Shown here piece by piece: positions 8,260 to 16,737 of a DNA stretch of 64,000 nt. This DNA comes from Streptococcus parasanguinis (GTDB lineage: Bacteria > Bacillota > Bacilli > Lactobacillales > Streptococcaceae), in the NCBI RefSeq assembly GCF_016648855.1, contig NZ_JACLQU010000001.1, positions 236,737 through 300,736 of the forward strand, written 5' to 3'. Numbering within the stretch: position 1 is the stretch's first letter; each line of letters opens with the position of its first letter. A program made the translations under genes and the position numbers. The notes beneath the pieces were generated by a model, which ran no database searches, had not been told where the DNA came from, and saw nothing but the letters and a program-made list of their open reading frames with translations.

Positions 8260-9753
8260 TTATATTGCTTTTTCGCCTAATTGTCCCATCTCTATTAGAG
8301 TTTCTTTCCAGACTTCCTGAACATGAGATGCGAGGTAGCAAGAAGCCAAGTCATAAGAAGCCCGATGAAACGGTGCAAGGTCACTTTCAAAGAGCTGGAC
8401 CAGCTTGTCCGCCAACTCTTTCACCAATTGTTCTTCTGGCACTGTCTCGCTATAAGCTACCAAAAAGCCATTTTCACCCTCTTTTATAAAAGTTGGATTG
8501 CCATAACGGGCATCAAAGCCCAGCAAGGCCAAACCTGCTCCAGCCGCCTCCATCAAAGTCAAACCAAAGGTCTCCCACTGAGAAGTGGTGAGGTAGGCTT
8601 GGTAGCAAGGATAGATCTGCTTTAGATCCGCATGACCGCGTAGGTGAATATAATCTTGTGCTGCAAGCTCTTGAATCAGGTGGCGCAAGTTGTCCGCTTC
8701 TCCACCCTTTCCATAAATATCAAACTGAAGGGTTGGGAGTTGTTCATGAGCTTGGGCCACTACTCGAATGGCCAAATCGATTCGTTTCCTTGGATCCAAG
8801 CGGGAAGCTGTGATCACACTAAAGGGAGGTCTGTCTCCTAGTGACTCCGTCAATTCTTCTAGATGCCCTACCGGAATGCTATAGATTGGAATTCCTTGGC
8901 ATCCTTGTTTAGCGAGTGTCTGCTCCAAGACTTCTTTTTGAAGATCCGTCGCCGTGATGAAGTAATCGAAGCGTTTGGCATACTTGAACACATAATAATA
9001 TTCATAATTGAGATGGCCATTTTCAAATTCATGCTCCGAATGAAACACCATGGCGAGCTTTGAAGGAGCAACTTTCTCCAACAAAGGACGGGCAAAATCC
9101 ATGCGCGAAGCCCGATCAAGCAGAATCAGATCTTCTTCTTTTAGCGATAGCTGCGACAAAAAACGTCTCATCACTTCTGTATGGTTGGTCAAAATCTCAG
9201 GCCCCAGTTTATAGAGCCAACTTCCACCTGACCTCGATTCTTCAAAAGCGATAGTCCCATCTTGATGGTGATAGATCCGTCTGACAACACTACCATACTG
9301 AAAATACTCTGTGACAAGTTTACAAGCTCCATAATACTCTCGCTTGATCCTATTTCCAGCCAAAAGATAGTCTACATAGCGGACACAGTTTGGATGATAG
9401 GGATCCAAATGAAAGGTCAAGGCGTTTCCATCCGCAAATTGGTAGCGAATGGCTCTTTCCGTTTTTTCAACAACATCCAGACGAGTCAGTTGAAACTCCA
9501 TTTGCAAGGCCCCTACCGTCTTTTGAGGGACCGTAGTCTGTTGATCCGTAAAAGCTAAATGGGCAAAAAGCAGTTCCTCATCCCGATGCCCCAATGAGAG
9601 GTAGTAGGCTAATTTTTCTGGAGTGGGCCAAGTGGTAAAGACAAACTTCGCTGCCACTCCTAGTCCACGGAGCATCTTTGCCCGAGAGGCTTGTGCAACA
9701 TCGACCCCATTGGGTTCGAATCCCACTAGTAGATTAAAGGTATAAATGGTCAT
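8260..9753 (-). CDS. gtfA: GtfA-like glycosyltransferase (accessory Sec adhesin glycosylation type)
   Basis: 497 residues. The opening MTIYTFNLLVGFEPNGVDVAQASRAKMLRGLG matches the GtfA family in layout (MTIYxxNLxxGxxxxGVxxAQAxRAxxLRxLG), and the C-terminal half is a GT-B/GT4 domain (ITASRLDPRKRIDLAIR, and the donor-binding EAAGAGLALLGFD). GtfA with GtfB forms the O-GlcNAc transferase that starts glycosylation of serine-rich-repeat adhesins in the cytoplasm. Its ATG overlaps the GtfB-like gene by four bases. It is a divergent member, and no secA2, secY2, asp or adhesin gene is in the window, so it is a paralogue or an unlinked part of that pathway. Family confidence is high, target unknown. 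Confidence 0.8.
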   Translation of the reverse strand: MTIYTFNLLVGFEPNGVDVAQASRAKMLRGLGVAAKFVFTTWPTPEKLAYYLSLGHRDEELLFAHLAFTDQQTTVPQKTVGALQMEFQLTRLDVVEKTERAIRYQFADGNALTFHLDPYHPNCVRYVDYLLAGNRIKREYYGACKLVTEYFQYGSVVRRIYHHQDGTIAFEESRSGGSWLYKLGPEILTNHTEVMRRFLSQLSLKEEDLILLDRASRMDFARPLLEKVAPSKLAMVFHSEHEFENGHLNYEYYYVFKYAKRFDYFITATDLQKEVLEQTLAKQGCQGIPIYSIPVGHLEELTESLGDRPPFSVITASRLDPRKRIDLAIRVVAQAHEQLPTLQFDIYGKGGEADNLRHLIQELAAQDYIHLRGHADLKQIYPCYQAYLTTSQWETFGLTLMEAAGAGLALLGFDARYGNPTFIKEGENGFLVAYSETVPEEQLVKELADKLVQLFESDLAPFHRASYDLASCYLASHVQEVWKETLIEMGQLGEKAI

Positions 9754-11033
9754 GCTGTCCCTCCCTCTAATCGCTTAAACAGCTCTTCCAAAGCTTCTTT
9801 TTCAGGCAATTTCAAGATTCGTGCCTGCTCTCTTACCAATTCTTTGTAGGCCTCTGGATGCTGGAGCACTATTTCTAGTTGCTGTTCCATTTCTTCGACT
9901 GAATCTGTAATCGTGCTCAATTTTTTATAAGCTTCATGGTGCACGGTAGTCTTCAACCCAAACAAGACTTGCCCATTTTCAAGAGCATGAAGACTACTAC
10001 TCCACACTTCTTCTCCCTGGTTGCAATCCAGATAAATAGAGCAGCTGGATAACAAGTCCTCATATTTGTCCAGCGAAATCCCTGGATAGAGGCGCACATT
10101 GGAGCGAGTTGCTAAGTCTGTTAATTTTGGCCCCATAGCCGTCAAAGCAGCAATGTGAAAGGTCACTTGTGGGAATTGATGGACTAGGCGAGATAGGCCT
10201 TCGACCTCTTGAGAAGCCGTCATGACCAGAGCTTCTGGTTGAAAACTTTCCTGCTCCACATCTACCAGCCCTGACAAGGCTGTAATTCCGTCTTTTTGCT
10301 CCCTCAACAGACCATCTTCTACCAACAAAATCTGACTGACTTGTTCTTTGATCTCGTCTAGATCATGCGCATTACTGGCACAATAGGCGAGTCTTTCCTT
10401 TGGTATCTCTTTCACAACATCTAGCAATGCCTTGTCTAGCAAAAGAACGGCTTCATCTTCCGGCAAGACTTGTTCTAAGACAGCTCTTTGCAGCTCTTCC
10501 TTACTGGCATACAGGCGATCCCGTCCCTTAGGAGTTTGATGCAAAAAGATTCCTTGTGAGACAAAGTGAAGCAAGACTTCTTCTTGCTGACGGTTCAAAT
10601 AGATGTCTAAATAGGGTTGACCAGCTTCCGTAAGGAGACTCCGTTTGCTTCTCCAGCCATAGCGGTTGTAGACATCAATCGATATGATCTCCTCTCCCTG
10701 ACCAAACCACTCCACTCTATCAACCGTTCGGGACAAGATATCCTCTCGCAAAACCACGTTGGCACGACGTTCCTCACCATCAAAAAGATAGGTTGTGATC
10801 CCCAGTGTCCAACATTCCCATAATTCTGGAACTGCTAGATCATTGAAAAATAAAGGTTTTCCAATTTTTGATGCTGGGTCTTTTTGGGTAAAAAAGGTCG
10901 CAAGACTCTCTGTCTGTTGGTCCAAATCTGTTTCCAAATTGGTCACAAATACCCGATAGGGCTGGCCAAGTTTGTCCAAGTATTTTTGCAAACGATCCAG
11001 CTCTCTGGTCTGCTCTGATGCAATAATGAACAT
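9750..11033 (-). CDS. gtfB: GtfB-like glycosylation co-protein
   Basis: 427 residues, the expected partner of GtfA. It has an N-terminal beta-meander region and a C-terminal inactive GT-B-like half (VTFHIAALTAMGPKLTDLA, YLDCNQGEEVWSSSLHALENG). In the known system GtfB is not catalytic; it binds the acceptor protein and stimulates GtfA. The order GtfB then GtfA is reversed compared with common SRR loci. The C-terminal segment is visibly related to the C-terminus of the GT8 protein at 11934 (YLDCNQGEEV versus YLDINPYDEV), evidence for a module shared in this operon. Confidence 0.75.
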   Translation of the reverse strand: MFIIASEQTRELDRLQKYLDKLGQPYRVFVTNLETDLDQQTESLATFFTQKDPASKIGKPLFFNDLAVPELWECWTLGITTYLFDGEERRANVVLREDILSRTVDRVEWFGQGEEIISIDVYNRYGWRSKRSLLTEAGQPYLDIYLNRQQEEVLLHFVSQGIFLHQTPKGRDRLYASKEELQRAVLEQVLPEDEAVLLLDKALLDVVKEIPKERLAYCASNAHDLDEIKEQVSQILLVEDGLLREQKDGITALSGLVDVEQESFQPEALVMTASQEVEGLSRLVHQFPQVTFHIAALTAMGPKLTDLATRSNVRLYPGISLDKYEDLLSSCSIYLDCNQGEEVWSSSLHALENGQVLFGLKTTVHHEAYKKLSTITDSVEEMEQQLEIVLQHPEAYKELVREQARILKLPEKEALEELFKRLEGGTA

Positions 11034-11059
11034 GCTGATCCTTTCTCATCAATAAGGGG

Positions 11060-11947
11060 TTAGTCCATCGTTTCAATAAAACGGAGGTTGGTCACCACGC
11101 GCTCATAGGTTTCTGACCCTTGCAAGCCTGCTTCCTCTAATTTTTCAAGGGCCCGTTTCAAGCGCGTTTTATAGATATAACGATGCCAAGTCAAATCATA
11201 GCCCAACATCCCCAGTAGAGCCAACTTCTCCTGCTTAGCTTCCATCTCATCGACGACTCGCTTTTCTGTCCAAACCTGGGACAGAGTATCTGCACGCCCC
11301 ACGCGATACCAATAAATACATTTCTCCGTATGAACTACCCGATGGGCTTTTAAGAAGAGCTTGTACATCAGGAAGTTGTCTTCAACATTTTTTCCGACTG
11401 GAAAACGAAGCCCTTCAAATAAGCTACGCTTATAGAGCTTCATCATGGCACAAGCCCAGGCCATATCTCTGGTCTCCTGGATGGCATCCTGGTCCATGAT
11501 CTCACGTCCCTCATAAAGGGTCTCTGAATAATCGTCGTCCGTTACCTTGATCAAGTATTTGCTACTACTGTCATCATAGAGGTTATAGTTGGCTACGGAG
11601 ACATCCGCATCATACTTCTTCAGTTGACGATAGAGCACTTCTACATAATCCTCCGTCACCCAGTCATCTGGATCAATAAAGGTGATATAATCACCAGTCG
11701 CCAACTCAATCCCTGTATTACGGGCAGCAGATAAGCCCCCATTTTCTTGACGAACGTAGCGGATGCGCGCATCCTTCCTAAAAAATTCTTTACAGATCTC
11801 TTCTGACTGGTCTGGCGAACCATCATTGACCAGGATAATTTCAAGGTGAGGGTAAGTCTGATGGACAACCGTTTCCAAACATTGTCTCAAATAAGCTTCT
11901 ACATTATAGATGGGAATGATGATACTCACTACTTCATTTGTTTCCAT
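11060..11947 (-). CDS. Family 2 glycosyltransferase
   Basis: 295 residues of GT-A fold: VSIIIPIYNVEAYLRQCLETVV at the N-terminus, the nucleotide-sugar loop LVNDGSPDQS, and the DxD-containing FIDPDDWVTEDY near residue 95; GGLSAARNTGI is the classical GT2 motif. It probably extends a glycan on the same acceptor as GtfA/GtfB. It overlaps the GT8 stop by 14 bases. An ATG 12 bases further upstream (11959) is possible; neither has a strong ribosome site, which fits translational coupling. The linkage formed cannot be deduced. Confidence 0.85.
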   Translation of the reverse strand: METNEVVSIIIPIYNVEAYLRQCLETVVHQTYPHLEIILVNDGSPDQSEEICKEFFRKDARIRYVRQENGGLSAARNTGIELATGDYITFIDPDDWVTEDYVEVLYRQLKKYDADVSVANYNLYDDSSSKYLIKVTDDDYSETLYEGREIMDQDAIQETRDMAWACAMMKLYKRSLFEGLRFPVGKNVEDNFLMYKLFLKAHRVVHTEKCIYWYRVGRADTLSQVWTEKRVVDEMEAKQEKLALLGMLGYDLTWHRYIYKTRLKRALEKLEEAGLQGSETYERVVTNLRFIETMD

Positions 11948-13157
11948 GCTTCTTCTCATTTCTCTTTAAATAATCGCGAATCGCTGCCACCATCTCCTGC
12001 ACCTGATCATCCGCAAACACTTGGTTCACACCATTCTCTACATGATTGGTTCCTTCAAAAGAGAAAATCGGCAAGCCCAATTGATGGATCGTTTGCGTCA
12101 CCTGATCCACCTCATCGTAAGGATTGATATCCAGATAGAAATCCAATTTTTCTAGGACCTTTCGACTGGTCAAGGGATCAAAAGAGGGATAAAGAAAGAG
12201 GTTGGGGTAGCGTTCCAATTGCACCAAGTTAAAACCAAAATGGCTATGGGCAAGGACATGAATCGCTACGTCTGGCAACTCTTTTAACAAAGTCTCCAAC
12301 TCGTGTATATCTGCTGTATGGGTATAAATGGCAGCATGATAAGGAAATTCTCCCACTAGGTCTTGATAGGTTTGCTTCAAAATCGGTTTTCGAAGCAAAA
12401 TCTCCTCCCAAGAGAGGGCATAGTAAAACCACCATTGTTCCCGAAAACGATTGAAGCGTTTGGAGGTCCATGGTTTATTATGAGAGGTGTAGTGAATGAC
12501 CGCCGGAATCCCTTGAAAGGCATCGTACCAGTCTAGATCTCCATAGAGGTATTGATCCTTATCAGAACCTACTTGTAAATTATAGGTCCAAGGTAATGGA
12601 AACCACGCATCTTTGAAATACAGATTCAAAATTCCTTGATCTCCGTAAACATGCTGATGGTGTTCACGAGTAAGATCAAAAAGTGCATCTGTTACTTGGT
12701 GCTCTTGCCACCAAGTCTTATCAATCACCAAAAGTCCAGCATTAAATCCATCTGTCGTCGTTGGCTTATCGACCACCGCACCCAGTCCATAACCTTTTAG
12801 ATCGACCTCAAACAAAGGCGATAAATCCTGTGTAAAGATCATGTCACAATCCAGATAGAGGATCCGTTCTTCCTCCACAAACTCTGGAATAGCGTAACGG
12901 AAATAGGTCGCATAGTGAATATGGTCACTTGGAAGCGAGAAGGATTGGAATTGCTCGGGAGACATCCGACAATTAATCACTTCTGAATCCAACTGGCGCA
13001 AGCGCTGATTCATGATAGCAAACCACTCCGTTGGTAGATCTTCATTTAAGACATAAATTTTCAACTGATCCTGATGGGCGCACAGTGACTTCATAGCGGT
13101 TTCCAACTTTTCCATATAAGATAGATCTGCTGAAAACACGACAGCTTTTTTACTCAT
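11934..13157 (-). CDS. GT8 glycosyltransferase with GtfB-like C-terminal domain
   Basis: 407 residues, two parts. Residues 1-270 are a GT8 domain: KAVVFSADLSYMEKL, the metal-binding DCDMIFTQDLSPLF (DxD near 101), GFNAGLLVIDK, and the QGILNLYF/HYTSHNKPW signatures. Residues about 275-395 resemble the GtfB C-terminus (VAIHVLAHSHFGFNL, FYLDINPYDEVDQV). Such GT8 fusions occur in SRR-adhesin glycan loci, where they add the second or third sugar. First gene of the four-gene operon, with AAGGGGGAG just before the ATG; no clear -35/-10 was found in the 110 bp upstream. Confidence 0.82.
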   Translation of the reverse strand: MSKKAVVFSADLSYMEKLETAMKSLCAHQDQLKIYVLNEDLPTEWFAIMNQRLRQLDSEVINCRMSPEQFQSFSLPSDHIHYATYFRYAIPEFVEEERILYLDCDMIFTQDLSPLFEVDLKGYGLGAVVDKPTTTDGFNAGLLVIDKTWWQEHQVTDALFDLTREHHQHVYGDQGILNLYFKDAWFPLPWTYNLQVGSDKDQYLYGDLDWYDAFQGIPAVIHYTSHNKPWTSKRFNRFREQWWFYYALSWEEILLRKPILKQTYQDLVGEFPYHAAIYTHTADIHELETLLKELPDVAIHVLAHSHFGFNLVQLERYPNLFLYPSFDPLTSRKVLEKLDFYLDINPYDEVDQVTQTIHQLGLPIFSFEGTNHVENGVNQVFADDQVQEMVAAIRDYLKRNEKKHGNK

Positions 13158-13212
13158 AACTCCCCCTTATTTTCTTCCATTAGAATACCATTTTCAAGAG
13201 AGGAAAACAATT

Positions 13213-13254
13213 TCTAGGCCCCAAAAAGAGGCCTAGACAACCGTCTATGACCTC
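13213..13254 (-). terminator. pncA terminator with an alternative overlapping hairpin
   Basis: On the minus strand GAGGTCATAGAC pairs imperfectly with GTCTAGGCCTC, followed by TTTTTGGGG: a terminator. The 3' arm also belongs to a second, perfect hairpin TCTAGGCC...GGCCTAGA. The two cannot form together. Confidence 0.6.
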
Positions 13255-13269
13255 TTTTAGAAAATTTTC

Positions 13270-13848
13270 TTATTTTGTATCGAATACAGCTAGTGTGCCG
13301 TCTACCAAGCTTGCCCCTAAGACATGCTTGAAATGGTTCAAGGCAAACTGGTGATTTTCAGGAGTGAGCGATGCCACTGCAGGTTCCACGACTTCGATCT
13401 GATAGCCGAGGTTGTATGCATCAACCGCTGTATGGAGGACACAGATATCCGTCAAGACCCCAGTCAAAATAACGGTATCCACATGACGTTCACGAAGGCG
13501 GATATCTAGATCCGTCCCTGAAAAAGCAGAATAATGACGTTTGTCCATCCAAAAGACGCGCGGATCCGCTTTGTGGTCCCGATAAAAGTCTGCCAAAGGG
13601 CCGTACAAATCACGTCCACTAGTCCCAATGATATTATGGGGTGGGAAGAGCTTGCTTTCAGGATGAAAAGGATCGTCTACATCATGCGCATCAATGGCAA
13701 AAAAGACATAGGCTCCTTGATCAAAGGCCAATTGGGTCACCTGAGCAATAGTCTCAGAAATGGCTTGTGCAGGAGCACCTGCCGTAAGCTTACCATCATC
13801 CGCCACAAAATCGACAGTATAGTCAATTGAAATTAATGCTTTAGCCAT
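13270..13848 (-). CDS. pncA: Nicotinamidase / isochorismatase-family hydrolase
   Basis: 192 residues. The cysteine-hydrolase triad is Asp9 (ISIDYTVDF), Lys103 (MDKRHYSAF) and Cys136 (GVLTDICVLHTA), with metal-site residues in IDAHDVDDPFHPES near 53-64. It deamidates nicotinamide to nicotinate for NAD salvage in the cytoplasm. The cis-peptide GVLTDICV region is typical. It is translationally coupled to codY (one-base TAATG overlap), an order conserved in streptococci as far as I know, so it is expected to follow codY transcription. Confidence 0.92.
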   Translation of the reverse strand: MAKALISIDYTVDFVADDGKLTAGAPAQAISETIAQVTQLAFDQGAYVFFAIDAHDVDDPFHPESKLFPPHNIIGTSGRDLYGPLADFYRDHKADPRVFWMDKRHYSAFSGTDLDIRLRERHVDTVILTGVLTDICVLHTAVDAYNLGYQIEVVEPAVASLTPENHQFALNHFKHVLGASLVDGTLAVFDTK

Positions 13849-14636
13849 TAGTAGTCTCTTTTCTTAATTTCTTCAAAAATATCTGGTATCAACACTTTGA
13901 GATAAGTTCCCTTCATTCCGAGTGAACGACTTTCAATAATACCAGCAGATTCCAATTTCCGAAGTGCATTGACAATCACAGAACGGGTAATGCCAATACG
14001 ATCTGCGATGATAGAAGCGGTCAACTGACCTTCATTGCCTTTCAATTCACTAAGGATGGCAGATACGGCACGCAACTCAGAGTAAGACAAGGTATTGACA
14101 GCCATATTCACCGCTGTGCGACGACGAATATTCTTCTCGTCCTCCTCGCGTTGGTAGTTCAACATTTGAATCCCTACCACGGTACTAGCAATCTCAACCA
14201 AGATCAAATCATCATCCGCAAACTGTTTATCATTGCGCCAAATGATTAAGGAACCCAACCGAATCCCAGAAACATGAATAGGCGCAATGGTGGTCAAGCC
14301 ATCAGGAAATTCAGACTTGGTTTCAACCGGAAAGATACTCAAATCATGGTCCACATCTAAATTAGCTTCTGTATCGTAGACCAAACTAGCCGCCTTGGCA
14401 TAATCTTCTGGTAGTTTTTTATTTTGGAAGAAAGCTTCTACCCGGTCATTGTTGGTCTTGTAACGCATGAAATAACCAAGAAGGGTTCCCTTGCTATTAA
14501 TGATACAGGCATTACAGTGGATAATATCCGCCAATTGCTGGGCAATATCATTGTAAGGCATCTCAGCCTGCAACTGTTCATCTGTCCGTTTCAAGATAGA
14601 TGTAATTTTACGTGTCTTTTCTAATAAGTTTGCCAT
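13848..14636 (-). CDS. codY: GTP/branched-chain amino acid-sensing repressor CodY
   Basis: 262 residues, full length. The N-terminal GAF domain starts [23 protein letters not shown]; the C-terminal winged helix ([26 protein letters not shown], about residues 200-225) is the CodY recognition helix. CodY senses isoleucine/valine/leucine (and GTP in bacilli) and represses amino-acid acquisition genes in rich medium. A CodY box overlaps the promoter upstream, indicating autoregulation. Ribosome site GAGG, 7 bases before ATG. Confidence 0.98.
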   Translation of the reverse strand: MANLLEKTRKITSILKRTDEQLQAEMPYNDIAQQLADIIHCNACIINSKGTLLGYFMRYKTNNDRVEAFFQNKKLPEDYAKAASLVYDTEANLDVDHDLSIFPVETKSEFPDGLTTIAPIHVSGIRLGSLIIWRNDKQFADDDLILVEIASTVVGIQMLNYQREEDEKNIRRRTAVNMAVNTLSYSELRAVSAILSELKGNEGQLTASIIADRIGITRSVIVNALRKLESAGIIESRSLGMKGTYLKVLIPDIFEEIKKRDY

Positions 14637-14662
14637 AATAAACCTCGCATATAGTCAGCTCA

Positions 14663-14747
14663 AGTATATCATATAAGTGTGGGAATTTCAATCAAATTAT
14701 CTGAAAATTATTTATTTTTTCTACAATTATGCACAATTCAGAAAAAT
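14663..14747 (-). promoter_or_regulatory. codY promoter with CodY boxes
   Basis: Minus-strand TTGAAA (14686-14691), 17 bp, TATACT (14663-14668). Directly upstream at 14695-14709 is AATTATCTGAAAATT, 14 of 15 matches to the CodY box AATTTTCWGAAAATT. A weaker 11/15 box lies at 14733-14747 on the minus strand. Confidence 0.85.
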
Positions 14748-14788
14748 GGCGATGAGATAACATGGATTTTATAGAATGAAACAAAAAA

Positions 14789-14812
14789 GATTGAAGACCT
14801 TCATCTTCAATC
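14789..14812 (-). terminator. Aminotransferase terminator
   Basis: Minus-strand GATTGAAGA-tgaagg-TCTTCAATC followed by TTTTTTG. Confidence 0.9.
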
Positions 14813-14822
14813 CTTTAACTAA

Positions 14823-16037
14823 TTAGCGTTTGTATTGTTTCAAGAAACGAGTCATTTTTTCTTGAATTTGAGCCAATTCATCCACACGTGGGAGGTAAAC
14901 GATCCGGAAGTGATCTGGGTCCTTCCAGTTAAAACCACGGCCATGAACCAAAAGAATCTTTTCTTGCTTCAAGAATTCTAAAACAAATTGTTCATCGTCA
15001 TCCACTCGGTACATATCCCGATCAATCTTAGGGAAGATATACAATCCAGCCTTTGGCTTAACAGCTGAGAGGCCCGGAATCTCATTGATGGCTTTGTAAA
15101 TAAAGTTCCGTTGTTCGTAGATTCGACCACCTGGAAGCAAGAGTTCATCCACAGATTGGTAACCTCCAAGAGAGGTTTGCACAACATGTTGAGATAAAAC
15201 ATTTGAACAAAGACGCATATTGGACAACATGTTCAAGCCTTCGATATAGCCCTTCACATGATGTTTCGGTCCGGATAGAACCATCCAACCAACACGGAAA
15301 CCGGCAATCCGGTGAGATTTTGACAAGCCATTCATACTCACACAGAAGAGATCAGGCGCTAAACTTGCAATAGCCGTGTGTTTTTCCCCATCCATGACCA
15401 AGCGATCGTAAATTTCATCCGCAAAGATGATCAAGTTATTTTGACGAGCGATCTCTACAATCTCAAGTAGGATCTCATCTGGATAGAGGGCACCTGTTGG
15501 GTTATTCGGGTTGATGACAACGATAGCCTTAGTGTTTGAGGTGATTTTCGACTTGATATCCTCGATATCTGGGTACCAGTTTGCTTCTTCATCACAAAGA
15601 TAGTGAACAGCATTCCCACCAGCTAGGCTGACGGCTGCTGTCCAAAGAGGATAGTCCGGCATGGGAACCAAGACCTCATCCCCATTGTCCAAAAGTCCTT
15701 GCATGGACATGACGATCAGCTCACTCACTCCATTCCCGAGGTAAATATCATCAATATCCACATTTGGAATTTTTTTCAACTGGCAGTACTGCATGATGGC
15801 CTTGCGGGCTGAAAAAATCCCTTTTGAATCTGAATAACCTTCACTATCACGCGCATTCATGATCAAATCATGGATAACTTCATCTGGAGCTGTAAAGCCA
15901 AATTCAGCAGGATTCCCTGTATTCAAACGTAGAATTTTTTCTCCATTTGCTCGCATGCGCATCGCTTCTTCCAAGACTGGACCACGAATATCGTAAGCGA
16001 CATGTTCGAGTTTGCTTGATTTATTATATTCCTTCAT
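14823..16037 (-). CDS. PLP-dependent aminotransferase, alanine-type (AlaT/AspB family)
   Basis: 404 residues, class I fold. NPNNPTGALYP (residues about 178-188), the DEIYDRL cofactor loop, the PLP-binding lysine in MNGLSKSHRIAGFRVGW (SKSHR) and the C-terminal substrate arginine in DHFRIVYLP are all visible. The sequence is the form usually annotated as alanine:2-oxoglutarate aminotransferase in streptococci, linking pyruvate to alanine and glutamate. It ends next to codY and has its own promoter, which faces away from the usp promoter. Exact amino-acid preference cannot be read. Confidence 0.88.
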   Translation of the reverse strand: MKEYNKSSKLEHVAYDIRGPVLEEAMRMRANGEKILRLNTGNPAEFGFTAPDEVIHDLIMNARDSEGYSDSKGIFSARKAIMQYCQLKKIPNVDIDDIYLGNGVSELIVMSMQGLLDNGDEVLVPMPDYPLWTAAVSLAGGNAVHYLCDEEANWYPDIEDIKSKITSNTKAIVVINPNNPTGALYPDEILLEIVEIARQNNLIIFADEIYDRLVMDGEKHTAIASLAPDLFCVSMNGLSKSHRIAGFRVGWMVLSGPKHHVKGYIEGLNMLSNMRLCSNVLSQHVVQTSLGGYQSVDELLLPGGRIYEQRNFIYKAINEIPGLSAVKPKAGLYIFPKIDRDMYRVDDDEQFVLEFLKQEKILLVHGRGFNWKDPDHFRIVYLPRVDELAQIQEKMTRFLKQYKR

Positions 16038-16066
16038 ATTCTGCCTCGATTCACGAAATTATCTCT

Positions 16067-16096
16067 ATTATACCACTAGTTGAAATAGAGTACAAA
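16067..16096 (-). promoter_or_regulatory. Aminotransferase promoter
   Basis: Minus-strand extended -10 TGGTATAAT (hexamer 16067-16072), 18-bp spacer, -35 TTTGTA (16091-16096). Confidence 0.75.
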
Positions 16097-16149
16097 CCGA
16101 GGACTTTAAAAATTCAGCAAAAATATACTAGAAAAAGCGAGACTTTACC

Positions 16150-16178
16150 TTTACATTCTAGCCTAAAAGGGATAAAAT
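16150..16178 (+). promoter_or_regulatory. usp promoter
   Basis: TTTACA (16150-16155), 17 bp, TAAAAT (16173-16178), upstream of the AAGGAGG ribosome site of usp. Confidence 0.75.
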
Positions 16179-16246
16179 ATAAGTGTATAAGGAATAGGAT
16201 TCCCTTCTATTCTATCCATGTTTTCAAGCTATAAGGAGGTAGGATT

Positions 16247-16699
16247 ATGTCTCAAAAATACGAAAACATTATGGTCGCTGTCGACGGTTCTCATGAAGCA
16301 GAATTAGCCTTTGAAAAAGGGGTTAATGTTTCTCTTCGCAACGGCTCTAAATTGACTATTGTCCACGTCATCGATACCCGTGCCCTTCAAAGTGTCTCAA
16401 CCTTTGATGCTGAAGTCTACGAAGAATTGCAAGAAGAAGCCAATGAATTGCTCAAAGGCTACAAGGAACGTGCTGAAAAAGTCGGGGTTCAAAATATTGC
16501 GACTGTTGTAGAAATGGGAAATCCAAAAGTCCTCTTGGCCAATGATATCCCAAGCAAAGAAGGGGTTGACCTTATTTTGGTCGGTGCTACTGGACTCAAT
16601 GCATTCGAACGCTTAATGGTCGGATCCTCCTCAGAATACATCCTTCGCCACGCCAAAGTAGACTTACTAGTGGTGCGCGATAAGGATAAAACCATGTAA
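16247..16699 (+). CDS. Universal stress protein, UspA family
   Basis: 150 residues, a single Usp domain: IMVAVDGSHEAELAFEKGV at the N-terminus and the ATP-binding-type GATGLNAFERLMVGSSSEYILRHA region (G-2x-G-9x-GS) at about 113-137. Usp proteins are cytoplasmic, bind ATP when this glycine motif is present, and accumulate under stress; the precise role in streptococci is not settled. Ribosome site AAGGAGG 7 bases before ATG. Monocistronic, with a strong hairpin terminator after it. Confidence 0.93.
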   Translation: MSQKYENIMVAVDGSHEAELAFEKGVNVSLRNGSKLTIVHVIDTRALQSVSTFDAEVYEELQEEANELLKGYKERAEKVGVQNIATVVEMGNPKVLLANDIPSKEGVDLILVGATGLNAFERLMVGSSSEYILRHAKVDLLVVRDKDKTM

Positions 16700-16705
16700 G
16701 AAAGA

Positions 16706-16737
16706 AAAAGTTTGGAACCTTTGTTCCAAACTTTTTT
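16706..16737. terminator. Bidirectional terminator between usp and the HAD gene
   Basis: AAAAGTTTGGAA-ccttt-gTTCCAAACTTTTTT: T-run on both strands, between convergent genes; it overlaps the last codon of the HAD gene. Confidence 0.9.
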
